Below, piece after piece: positions 7,150 through 13,818 of a stretch of DNA of 14,033 bases. The stretch's first letter is position 1, and each line of letters starts with the position of its first letter. Under the pieces are notes generated by a model that was not told where the DNA came from, searched no databases, and saw only the letters and a list, made by a program, of their open reading frames with translations. The position numbers were made by a program, and so were the translations under genes. The stretch is from an uncultured Lachnospiraceae bacterium (GTDB lineage Bacteria > Bacillota > Clostridia > Lachnospirales > Lachnospiraceae): contig CAJULP010000036.1 in the NCBI GenBank assembly GCA_910587295.1, forward strand, positions 1 through 14,033. The letters run 5' to 3'.

Positions 7150-8377
7150 CTGGGGCAGCCTTTTGGATTTCTGTGCGGCATATTATGCCACCCAGCTTGT
7201 GCGGTGTGCGGCTTTTTCCTTTTTGCTGCTCGGACTGGTGATGCTGCTCCGGAAGATGCTTTTTTCAAGACGGACATTCATAAGGGGGCTGTTATGGTCA
7301 TCCTTCCTGCTCATCCCGTTTCTTGGAAAGTTGAAGCTGTTTTATGAGAATAAGGCAGTGGTGAGAATAACAGGCCGGATAACGCATGGAACCATGACCT
7401 GCCTGTGGGCTGACCGCATTTATATGGCGGGCATCCTTATAGCTGCTGTCTGTATATTCGGAAAGCGGCTGCGCCTCCGGAAGTCGGTTGCCGGGATGGA
7501 AAAGATTTCTCTGGATAATATGCAGGTCAGGATTACAGACATGAATGTGACGCCGTTTACAGTTGGGCTGCTGAAACCAAAGATTGTCATTCCTAAAGTG
7601 GTATGGGGGAGTTACAGCCAGGATGAATTAAAAGCTGTTGTACAGCATGAGCGGACGCATATCCGATTGGGGCATTTATGGTTTGGGCTTGCATGGGATA
7701 TCCTGCGGTGCCTCTTATGGGTGAACCCGTTGCTGACAATCTGCCAGAAACAGTTCCGGGCGGATTTGGAGGATATTTGCGACAGGGTGTGCATACAGAG
7801 CAGCGGGAAGCCGGCGCATGAATATGGCATGGTGCTGCTGAAAACCCTGAAACTGCTGCGCTCTGGGACAGAGGGTACGCCGCCCGCCGTCACCTATGCC
7901 GGGGAAAAGGAATTTGCAGACATGAAAAGGCGGATGGGCGAGATTGCAGGTTTCCGCCCATACCGGAAAAAACTGTGCATGGGCATGGTAGCCATAGTTT
8001 CTCTGATAATTGTGGTTATGCTGCTGGCGGTACATACCCATTCCTATGCACGGTGCAATGAAAGTAAAGATATCATGGTTGGAAATTATGACGGAGAACC
8101 CGGAATAGTTTCTTACGATACCGAAAAACTTAGAGAAATAATTTCATATGATGACAGGTATGTTTATGTTGAGCGAGATGCCTTTGAGAATTTTTTAGAA
8201 GAAAATGATGCAGACGGAGAAATATGGATTGTTTTTGGCGGATTTTATAAACTGCCGGGTTTAGCTGGTGCAGCGGAAACTTGTATATATGAAAGAGGTT
8301 CAAGAGGCAGTATAGTACAGATTCCCTATGAAGGCATACGGGATAGCTGGTATATGGAACTGCTTAAATTGTTATAG
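7142..8377 (+). CDS. M56-family membrane metalloprotease, BlaR1-like sensor
   Basis: A 411-residue zinc protease sensor. Membrane segments lie near 14-36, 48-62, 93-107 and 279-298. The zinc site HERTH (169-173) is intact, and E210 in DLEDICD is the likely third ligand. It lacks the penicillin-binding domain of BlaR1; instead about 112 residues (300-411) follow the last helix, predicted outside. GTG 7133 is possible, but AAAGAGGG is spaced 8 bases from ATG 7142, so I use the ATG. Base composition changes sharply: a 60-base block in the core (7681-7740) is 53% GC, while one in the tail (8101-8160) is 32%. The outside sensor domain may have been exchanged. It probably inactivates the upstream repressor when it senses an envelope signal. 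Confidence 0.88.
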   Translation: MPDWGSLLDFCAAYYATQLVRCAAFSFLLLGLVMLLRKMLFSRRTFIRGLLWSSFLLIPFLGKLKLFYENKAVVRITGRITHGTMTCLWADRIYMAGILIAAVCIFGKRLRLRKSVAGMEKISLDNMQVRITDMNVTPFTVGLLKPKIVIPKVVWGSYSQDELKAVVQHERTHIRLGHLWFGLAWDILRCLLWVNPLLTICQKQFRADLEDICDRVCIQSSGKPAHEYGMVLLKTLKLLRSGTEGTPPAVTYAGEKEFADMKRRMGEIAGFRPYRKKLCMGMVAIVSLIIVVMLLAVHTHSYARCNESKDIMVGNYDGEPGIVSYDTEKLREIISYDDRYVYVERDAFENFLEENDADGEIWIVFGGFYKLPGLAGAAETCIYERGSRGSIVQIPYEGIRDSWYMELLKLL

Positions 8378-8435
8378 GCGTAGCATGGAAACGAAATGGA
8401 TTTCAAATAAATTTTATATCAAGGAGGACAAAATT

Positions 8436-9182
8436 ATGGCAATGGAGATTACAAGCAATTACAGCAGCTATGCGGCACAGGGCATGGCGGACAACACAAA
8501 GAAAAGGGCAGAGAAGACATCGGAACCGGTTAAAACTAACAATACGGAAAGCACATCAGATTATTTAAGCAAATTGCAAAAGCAGGTTCCGTATATGACG
8601 CTTGAGGTTGGGAGCGGCCTGTCAATGGCCAGAGATAACAAAGTCAATACACTGGCTGTAAACCCTAAATTGCTGGAGAAGATGCAGAATGACCCGGAGA
8701 AGGCAAAGGAATATACACAGCGGTTGAAGGATATTGAAAATGCACAGAAATTTGTAGATGGGTATATGAAAGCCAAGGGATCTAAAACAAAATTTAGCCA
8801 TTGGTATGTGGATGAAAATGGAAATTACTCACATATCGCCTATTATGAGCATGATAATACCTTCTATAAAAAACTTAGTGAGAAATCGCGGGAGAATATT
8901 GAAAAACATATTGAAAAAACAAGAGAAAAAGCGGCAGAAAAACAGAAAGAGTTTCAGGAAAAACTGGAAGAAAAGCGGACTGGACAGGAAGATGGAACAG
9001 CAACTCCGAATAAAGCAGAGCAGCTTTTAGAAGAAAAAATGTCTGCTTCCAAAGATGGCACGATTTATCTGAATGACACAGATATGAAAACAATTATCGA
9101 AGCTGTCCAGGAAGAGGATGCGGGCAAAACCACTGTGAAAGATCAGCCGCAGGTTGGTGCGAATCTGGATTTGAAGATATAA
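8436..9182 (+). CDS. Protein A: uncharacterised soluble protein, DUF6033-like
   Basis: A 248-residue hydrophilic protein without signal peptide or membrane helix. The start at ATG 8436 is set by a perfect AAGGAGG. The N-terminus (MAMEITSNYSSYAAQG) is followed by a short disordered linker, a compact region DYLSKLQKQVPYMTLEV to NPKLLEKMQNDPEKAKEY (42-93), the motif HWYVDENGNYSHIAYY (122-137), and a charged helix likely to form a coiled coil (about 143-202). The middle part matches my memory of the DUF6033 proteins of Lachnospiraceae; function unknown. It lies 58 bases after the M56 gene with no terminator between, so it is likely the first target of the BlaI/M56 pair. The first 60-base block is 53% GC, while 8821-8880 is 30%, suggesting a mosaic gene with a conserved front and a foreign back. 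Confidence 0.8.
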   Translation: MAMEITSNYSSYAAQGMADNTKKRAEKTSEPVKTNNTESTSDYLSKLQKQVPYMTLEVGSGLSMARDNKVNTLAVNPKLLEKMQNDPEKAKEYTQRLKDIENAQKFVDGYMKAKGSKTKFSHWYVDENGNYSHIAYYEHDNTFYKKLSEKSRENIEKHIEKTREKAAEKQKEFQEKLEEKRTGQEDGTATPNKAEQLLEEKMSASKDGTIYLNDTDMKTIIEAVQEEDAGKTTVKDQPQVGANLDLKI

Positions 9183-9196
9183 GAGGAGGCGAGGAT

Positions 9197-9742
9197 ATGA
9201 ATATCAACAGTAACAATATGAAATGGTTTTCGGGATATTCCCTGATGAACAGGCTGTTTTCGCAGAAGAATGGAAATAAAACAAGTACATCTAGCCAGAT
9301 GGGTGCTGCTATCAGCGGAGGGGTAAAGCATAAGCACAGCAATTTATACTATGATGAGAACGGTATTCCCTGGATGTCAAAAGAGCAGGCGGACAGATGT
9401 ATATCGGGGAGAAGTGACTGGAAAAAAATTGTGTCTGTGTCAGATGAAGTAAAGGCAGAACTGGCAGAGGTGGTAAAACAGGATTTTATCAGCACCAATG
9501 GAAAGAGCATACCGGAAGGAACCAGGAGAAACGATGTCATCAATAAGTATTTAAACACTCTTCCTTCAAAACAGCGCAGTTCTGCTTCGTGGACATTGGA
9601 CAGAATGGCAGGGGATTATGGAAGCCGTTTGGAGGCATTGGTAAAACAGAACAATCCGGGATGGAAACCGGGGGACGCTTTTGACACCAGTATTTTAGAC
9701 CAGCTTGATGGGACGCTCGGCGGAGTGGATTTCAGGGCGTAA
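9197..9742 (+). CDS. Protein B: uncharacterised soluble protein
   Basis: A 181-residue protein with no signal peptide or membrane helix; I do not recognise the family. The ATG at 9197 follows GAGGAGGCGAGG and is 14 bases after gene A. The N-terminus MNINSNNMKWFSGYS is short, polar and ends near a tyrosine, like the other members of the cluster. Residues 45-60 (HKHSNLYYDENGIPWM) share the YxDENG pattern with protein A. The rest is mostly helical, with SDEVKAELAEVVKQD (82-96), a segment with SKQRSSASWTLDRMAGDYGSRLEALV (about 124-149), and a tail ending in DFRA. It is clearly in the same operon. Its job is unknown; an exported or partner protein of A is possible. Confidence 0.75.
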   Translation: MNINSNNMKWFSGYSLMNRLFSQKNGNKTSTSSQMGAAISGGVKHKHSNLYYDENGIPWMSKEQADRCISGRSDWKKIVSVSDEVKAELAEVVKQDFISTNGKSIPEGTRRNDVINKYLNTLPSKQRSSASWTLDRMAGDYGSRLEALVKQNNPGWKPGDAFDTSILDQLDGTLGGVDFRA

Positions 9743-9764
9743 ATTTGGAAATGGAGGATTTGAT

Positions 9765-10547
9765 ATGTCAGTAAATATAGAGGGAAATATAAGCCAGGCG
9801 GGTGCAGCAAGCGGATGGTATCAGAATAGCAGAGTGGCCAGTCCGCAGGAGAAGGAAAAGGATGCGCTGCAACCGAAGGCGGACAATGCGGTGAAGGTTT
9901 CCATTTCGCAGGAAGGCATTGAGAGCTATCGGAAACAGACCCGTGAAAAAGGGACATCGGGCAGAGTTATTGCAAAAGGGAATAAGGAGAGCGTTATAAG
10001 GCAGGCAAAACAGACGGCAAGCGCACTGGCCGCAAACGCCTATGGCGGTGAACTGGCCGGAGAATTGGAAAAGCTGAAAGGGCAGAGGACAGGAAGCGCA
10101 TACGCCATTGCAGACCAGATGGAGGATTCCGTCAGGGCGTATGGCAACCTTTATGATGAAATCGTGCGGGGCTACCAGAACGGCACAAGGGAGCGTTATG
10201 TGGAGGATGAAAATTCAGAAACGGGTTTCCGTAAAATGACAATGGAAGAAGAATTAAGTGAGCTTGACCGGGCATTCCAGAAGATAGCGGACAGAGCGGA
10301 TACCAAAGAAATGATAGAGGGCGAGTTTCAGAGGCTCAGAACTGAGGGAGGGAAGGGGCTTTCCACGAATGTCTCTAAAAAGCCGCAGGAGACAGATGGA
10401 GATGCCCCGGAAACAGCCGGAACGAAAATGAAAAGGCTGGCGCAGGAATGGAGGGATGCCTACAAGACTTCCGGTTCCAAGGAAAGCAGCATGGAGAAAG
10501 TGTTATCCATGCTGAATGGTATGTTTGGCATTCATAAAGAGGCGTAA
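9765..10547 (+). CDS. Protein C: uncharacterised soluble helical protein
   Basis: A 260-residue protein without signal peptide or membrane segment. GGAGG sits 7 bases before the ATG at 9765; the gene is 22 bases after gene B. The front (MSVNIEGNISQAGAASGWY) is polar and followed by a linker; VSISQEGIESYR (45-56) is a motif type I have seen in other Lachnospiraceae unknowns. The middle has an Ala-rich helix (about 74-95). Around 125-165 comes LYDEIVRGYQNGTRERY, then EDENSETGFRKMTMEEELSE, a conserved-looking block. The C-terminus is amphipathic (AQEWRDAYKTSGS, then MEKVLSMLNGMFG). Base composition is GC-richer than the later inserts. I recall this as a recurring hypothetical family in gut Clostridia but cannot name it. 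It shares the operon with A and B. Confidence 0.75.
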   Translation: MSVNIEGNISQAGAASGWYQNSRVASPQEKEKDALQPKADNAVKVSISQEGIESYRKQTREKGTSGRVIAKGNKESVIRQAKQTASALAANAYGGELAGELEKLKGQRTGSAYAIADQMEDSVRAYGNLYDEIVRGYQNGTRERYVEDENSETGFRKMTMEEELSELDRAFQKIADRADTKEMIEGEFQRLRTEGGKGLSTNVSKKPQETDGDAPETAGTKMKRLAQEWRDAYKTSGSKESSMEKVLSMLNGMFGIHKEA

Positions 10548-10580
10548 TTGGATATACACATATAATTTTTACACCCTATT

Positions 10581-10612
10581 CCGCAGAGGCGCATAAGGCT
10601 TTGCCTCTGCGG
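10581..10612 (+). terminator. Strong hairpin between genes C and D (terminator or attenuator)
   Basis: A perfect 10-base stem CCGCAGAGGC (10581-10590) and GCCTCTGCGG (10603-10612) with a 12-base loop lies in the 189-base gap. No T-run follows, so it is not a textbook terminator; it could reduce read-through or stabilise the upstream mRNA end. A TATAAT-like sequence lies at 10561-10566 without a fitting -35. Nothing else is recognised in the gap apart from the GGGGAT ribosome site of gene D. Confidence 0.4.
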
Positions 10613-10736
10613 TCTGCCCGGAGGCGAGGGGGAGTGTATTTAAGGCAATGAACCGCTCGGACTTATTACGAGGGAGAGGGTGCGGTGCTGAATGACAGAG
10701 GGGCCGCAATAATAAAAATAATTGGGGATTTGAATC

Positions 10737-11696
10737 ATGAGCATAAACGGAATAGGGGCGGGATATCCCGCATGGCGTGATATGGGAAAGGCACAGAGGA
10801 ATGGTTCGGGAACGGGCTTCGCGGGCAGGATGGCGGATGCAGATGCGGCAGGGAGCAGTTCTCCCATCAGAAACAGCATGAGGGCGGCGGGGCAGACTTC
10901 GGTGCTGGATGCGTACCGTGCATCGGCGGCATCCGGGGTACGCAATGTGAAGCCTGCCTATGAAACATACGAATCCGAGAATTACAGGATTGTGCCGGAC
11001 AACGAGGCGGGGTGTTTCGATATTTACAATAAACAGGGAGAAAGGATAGACGCTTTTGACTATTCTGACATCAAGGTCAGGCAGGACAGCCAGACAGGAA
11101 AGCAGTTCCTGATCTCGGAGCATGGAACCATGAGCTATGATGCTATGGTATTGGACGGCGAGCTGAAAGACGCCCTGCAGGATGTCATGGGCGTGGAAAC
11201 GCTGGAAACGGAGGAACTGTCCGGTTTCATATTAAAGACCCATTCCGGCACTGGCATACAGTATCTTGTGTGGGATGGCGAGGAAGGCCGTTGGGGAAAA
11301 GTCCTTTTGCAGAGCGAGGCAGACAGGGAAAGGTATGAGACCCTTGCGGAGACCTACTTCAATAAATATCCCAACCTGATCCACGATAAGAACGCCGCAT
11401 ACATATGGGCTGATCTGGAGATAAAGGGGCTGGCGCAGCATACGAAGGATGGCATTGTCTCTATGGGCTTTAACGGGATGTCCTATAATGACAATACAGA
11501 TTATAAGAACAACTGGAGCGTCCTGTTTTCGGAAAATACCTATAAGGCGGTTTTCGTTTGGCTGCAAAACAACAGGGGCAGCATTGAAGAAATGCAGAAG
11601 TTCGCCACATGGCAGGATGTGTTTAACAACATTGGCAGCTGGTATGACCGCATATGGTCTGATGAAGAAGAAAAGCAGGGGTATCTGAATAACTGA
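10737..11696 (+). CDS. Protein D: uncharacterised soluble protein, E-like N-terminus
   Basis: A 319-residue protein with no signal peptide or membrane helix. GGGGAT lies about 8 bases before the ATG. The first 30 residues (MSINGIGAGY, then GTGFAGRM) line up with protein E (MSIGMSGVTGY, then GKNFADIV), including Gly-Tyr near 10 and Phe-Ala at 28-29. The middle (about 78-215) looks beta-rich, with ENYRIVPDNEAGCFDIYNKQ, LISEHGTMSYD and GIQYLVWDGEEGRW; the end (about 215-319) is more helical and Trp/Asn-rich, with NNWSVLFSENTYKAVFVWL. Only one Cys is present. The 5' part is very GC-rich (39 of 60 bases in 10801-10860), unlike the inserts after it. I do not recognise a catalytic motif. A conserved N-terminal head with a different body would suit an exported or sorted effector, but this is inference. 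Confidence 0.75.
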   Translation: MSINGIGAGYPAWRDMGKAQRNGSGTGFAGRMADADAAGSSSPIRNSMRAAGQTSVLDAYRASAASGVRNVKPAYETYESENYRIVPDNEAGCFDIYNKQGERIDAFDYSDIKVRQDSQTGKQFLISEHGTMSYDAMVLDGELKDALQDVMGVETLETEELSGFILKTHSGTGIQYLVWDGEEGRWGKVLLQSEADRERYETLAETYFNKYPNLIHDKNAAYIWADLEIKGLAQHTKDGIVSMGFNGMSYNDNTDYKNNWSVLFSENTYKAVFVWLQNNRGSIEEMQKFATWQDVFNNIGSWYDRIWSDEEEKQGYLNN

Positions 11697-11794
11697 TAAG
11701 CCACAGCCTGACAGGACAGGCATCCCCGGTTTTCCGGCAGATCGGGGAAATTGGGGAGAGGGAGTAGCTTCATGTTTTTGGAGAAGGAGGCATT
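11696..11794 (+). repeat. Cassette leader repeat, copy 1
   Basis: This copy begins ATAAGCCACAGCCTGACAGG right at the stop of gene D and ends at the next ATG. A stem TCCCCG (11723-11728) and CGGGGA (11743-11748) encloses a 14-base loop. Its 5' half is nearly the same as copy 2 (12006-12076); its 3' half (from about 11739) aligns with the leader at 12609-12673. A mini-ORF MFLEKEAL (11772-11798) overlaps the next gene start as ATGA, and AAGGAGG serves that ATG. Confidence 0.75.
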
Positions 11795-11989
11795 ATGAAA
11801 AGAGGCAACAAAAAAGATAAAGTGTCTTATTATGTTGGCTGGGGTATAGCTTACGGAACATTTGCTGGAGGAATGTTTAGCATTTTACTTCTTGAGCATT
11901 TGTTAATTGTTCTTTTCATGGGAAGTGCTTTCGGAGCGGTGATAGGCGCGATTTTTGGGAAAATGAAAACACAGTATGCAAAAGACTAA
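11795..11989 (+). CDS. Small membrane protein with glycine-zipper pattern
   Basis: A 64-residue protein with a basic N-terminus (MKRGNKKDK), then two closely spaced hydrophobic stretches (about 12-29 and 32-54), the second holding GSAFGAVIGAIFGK, a small-residue pattern typical of packed membrane helices. GAGAAGGAGG precedes the ATG at a good distance. It is AT-rich compared with gene D and flanked on both sides by related leader repeats, so it looks like an inserted cassette. Small membrane proteins next to effector-like genes are often immunity proteins; that role is a guess here. I do not recognise a family. Confidence 0.7.
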   Translation: MKRGNKKDKVSYYVGWGIAYGTFAGGMFSILLLEHLLIVLFMGSAFGAVIGAIFGKMKTQYAKD

Positions 11990-12005
11990 CAGTAGCATAT
12001 CCCCA

Positions 12006-12076
12006 ATAAGCCACAGCCTGACAAGGCAGGGCAGGCATCCCCAACGTTCAGGCAGATAGGTGAATCGGGGAGCAGA
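12006..12076 (+). repeat. Cassette leader repeat, copy 2
   Basis: The copy starts ATAAGCCACAGCCTGACAAG and matches copy 1 over about 70 bases with small insertions. The stem is conserved as TCCCC (12038-12042) and GGGGA (12067-12071) although the loop has changed and lengthened, which hints that pairing matters. It precedes the VanZ-family gene; after GGGGAGCAG the sequence becomes AT-rich and unrelated. Confidence 0.75.
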
Positions 12077-12115
12077 AAATTTTGTTAATCAAAATGTATG
12101 TATGGGAGGTTCATA

Positions 12116-12583
12116 ATGAGAAAACAAGACAAAATACTAAAAATAATTTGGTGGGTGTATATTGCCTTATTGTTGGTCTTTGTCGTTGTTAAGTTCAAAG
12201 GTTCATTTTATGAATTAACTGATAGGATTAGTACCTATTCAATGCAAGGTTCAATAAACTATAATCTTATTCCATTCAGGAGTATGTCCACTCAGATCAA
12301 GTACATTACCCAGTGGTGGGCATTAAAAAACTTATTGGGAAATATAATTCCATTTATCCCGTTTGGCTTTCTTTTGCCTATTGCATACAAAAAATTCAGT
12401 TCAACGATAAGTGTTTTCTTTACTGGCCTAGCTTCGATACTATTAATAGAGATTTTTCAATTCCTTACTAAACTTGGTACTTTTGATGTTGATGATATTA
12501 TTCTTAATATGATAGGAATTGTTTGCGGGTATTTGATGTTTTTGGTCATTAAACGTTTTTGTGTAAGAGAGAAAGGGCTATGA
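12116..12583 (+). CDS. VanZ-family membrane protein
   Basis: A 155-residue membrane protein with about four helices. The VanZ family marks are clear: NLIPF after the first helix region, NLLGNIIPFIPFGFLLP (about 73-89), and EIFQFLTKLGTFDVDDIILN (about 114-133) followed by the last helix. GGGAGG is 6 bases before ATG 12116, which I prefer to ATG 12098. VanZ proteins are named for low-level teicoplanin resistance, and relatives affect tolerance to lipoglycopeptides and envelope stress; the mechanism is not settled. It is very AT-rich (18 GC of 60 bases in 12181-12240) and sits between leader repeats, so it was probably acquired separately. Its place suits an envelope-protection or immunity role. 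Confidence 0.88.
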   Translation: MRKQDKILKIIWWVYIALLLVFVVVKFKGSFYELTDRISTYSMQGSINYNLIPFRSMSTQIKYITQWWALKNLLGNIIPFIPFGFLLPIAYKKFSSTISVFFTGLASILLIEIFQFLTKLGTFDVDDIILNMIGIVCGYLMFLVIKRFCVREKGL

Positions 12584-12608
12584 ACGATACTGCATTGTAA
12601 AAACTGTT

Positions 12609-12673
12609 ATGGATTTTGGGAAAATCGGGGGAGCAGGAGTGGCTTTGATAAAATGAAAGGGTGGAGAGGAAGT
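12609..12673 (+). repeat. Cassette leader repeat, partial copy 3
   Basis: Only the 3' half of the leader is present. GGGAAAATCGGGGGAGCAGG, then AGTGGCTTTGAT and GGAGAGGAAGT, aligns with 11739-11794 of copy 1, and the ATCGGGGGAGCAG part also matches copy 2. The hairpin's left arm is missing. It leads into the lipoprotein ATG and supplies its ribosome site. Confidence 0.55.
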
Positions 12674-13672
12674 ATGAAAAAATGTATCATGTTAGTCTTT
12701 ATATTGACAGTAGGTATGTTTAGCATCGTTGGTTGTGGGGATAAGACAACTAAAAGCAATGCTTCAGATGCAGATGGAGCGTATTTCAGTAACAATGAAG
12801 AAAAAAAACAATTTACTGAAATTATTACAGCTTCTGGTGAGACGATTGGTATCATTGACAATAATAAAGAAATAGAAAGGTTCGTAAAACAACTGGATAT
12901 TGAATCCTGGAATGATATGGAACAGCTGCCTGAAGATATAGACCTGGTATATAGCTATATATCATATGAGGTAATTGATGAACCTATATTTTTACAGGAT
13001 GGAAAACAGTTAGTTAATAAGAGTACCTTAGAATTTTATATTTCACAGAAAGGTGAATATATTATACGAGATTATAATCAGGAAATAGAAGCAATAGCCA
13101 GAATATCAGAAAAGGCGGGACAGTTTCTTAATGCGCCGGAAGACTTAGACCTAAATAAGAATATAACAGCGAAGGATATACTGGATGGGTGGGGACTTGA
13201 TTTTTATGTGCCAAATAGTGATATTGAAAGTGATATTGAAAAAACAGATGATATAGAGAATGCCCGATATTATATAGGTGAAACATCCTTTACAGAAGAG
13301 GAACTACGCAAGACTTCTAAAGAGCAGAAGATACAGTTTTACGGAGCAGACAAAAACACGTTGCTGAATGAAATAGACGATATTTCTGAAATAGCGCAAT
13401 ATCTTAACGGGTTGGCTTTGGATCAGTGGGAATATGCAGATGATGCACCAAATCCAGAAGAAGTTGAATGCCAAATTGTCAGATTTATGTTATCAAGGCA
13501 TAGTAATGAAAAAGAGTTAAAAGAAATGGATACCCAGATACTTTATAAAAGCGATGGTAATTATTATATTGAGGAAATAATTCCGGGTGAATATAGTGAT
13601 CGGGGAGAATTTATAACACATTATCAAGTGTCAGAGGAGATAGCAAAATATATTTTATCATATTTAGAATGA
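12674..13672 (+). CDS. Lipoprotein with two related domains
   Basis: A 332-residue lipoprotein. The signal peptide (1-20) has a basic start, a hydrophobic core and the lipobox IVGC with the lipidated Cys at 21; a Ser/Asp/Asn-rich linker follows. I prefer ATG 12674, with GGAGAGGA upstream, over ATG 12653, because it gives the normal MKK signal start. Two similar domains are visible, about 48-150 and 219-328: each has a start like ITASGETIGIIDN or FYGADKNTLLNEIDD, a helix, an acidic ELP- or AP-containing turn, a strand with EFYISQKGEYII or TQILYKSDGNYYIE, and a closing helix (ISEKAGQFL, VSEEIAKYIL). The gene is strikingly AT-rich (15 GC of 60 in 13021-13080). Function unknown; being anchored outside next to effector-like genes, it may bind or neutralise something at the surface. 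No clear terminator follows. Confidence 0.85.
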   Translation: MKKCIMLVFILTVGMFSIVGCGDKTTKSNASDADGAYFSNNEEKKQFTEIITASGETIGIIDNNKEIERFVKQLDIESWNDMEQLPEDIDLVYSYISYEVIDEPIFLQDGKQLVNKSTLEFYISQKGEYIIRDYNQEIEAIARISEKAGQFLNAPEDLDLNKNITAKDILDGWGLDFYVPNSDIESDIEKTDDIENARYYIGETSFTEEELRKTSKEQKIQFYGADKNTLLNEIDDISEIAQYLNGLALDQWEYADDAPNPEEVECQIVRFMLSRHSNEKELKEMDTQILYKSDGNYYIEEIIPGEYSDRGEFITHYQVSEEIAKYILSYLE

Positions 13673-13758
13673 TCCTTCTTACAGGACGAAAACGAATGAA
13701 GTGAAACTTTTTTGAGGGCTGATTCGTATTATTAGCAGAAGGTGACATTCTTCAATTT

Positions 13759-13818
13759 ATGACGGAGAATTCATGGCATGGAAAAGCAGCTGATAATTAT
13801 AGAGGGCATGCAAATTGA
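13759..13818 (+). other. Possible 19-codon leader ORF before gene E
   Basis: ATG at 13759 encodes MTENSWHGKAADNYRGHAN and stops at TGA 13816-13818, overlapping the TTG start of gene E (13815-13817). No good ribosome site precedes it, so it may be chance. The overlap would allow coupling. The gap 13673-13814 otherwise shows only a 6-base inverted repeat (ACGAAT 13692-13697, ATTCGT 13722-13727) around a T-run, too weak to call a terminator. Confidence 0.25.

Noticed and set aside
6724..8377. Classical bla or mec resistance locus
   Set aside because: The sensor has no penicillin-binding domain and no beta-lactamase or PBP2a gene is present in the window.
10569..11123. Long - strand open frame of 184 codons
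   Set aside because: It lies opposite gene D and its promoter gap, where high GC suppresses stops; no ribosome site, odd composition rich in Arg, Pro, His and Ser.
11232..11773. - strand open frames opposite the end of gene D
   Set aside because: Shadows of gene D; no start signals and no recognisable motifs.
13692..13727. Terminator after the lipoprotein gene
   Set aside because: Arms are only six bases with a 24-base loop and the T-run lies inside the loop.
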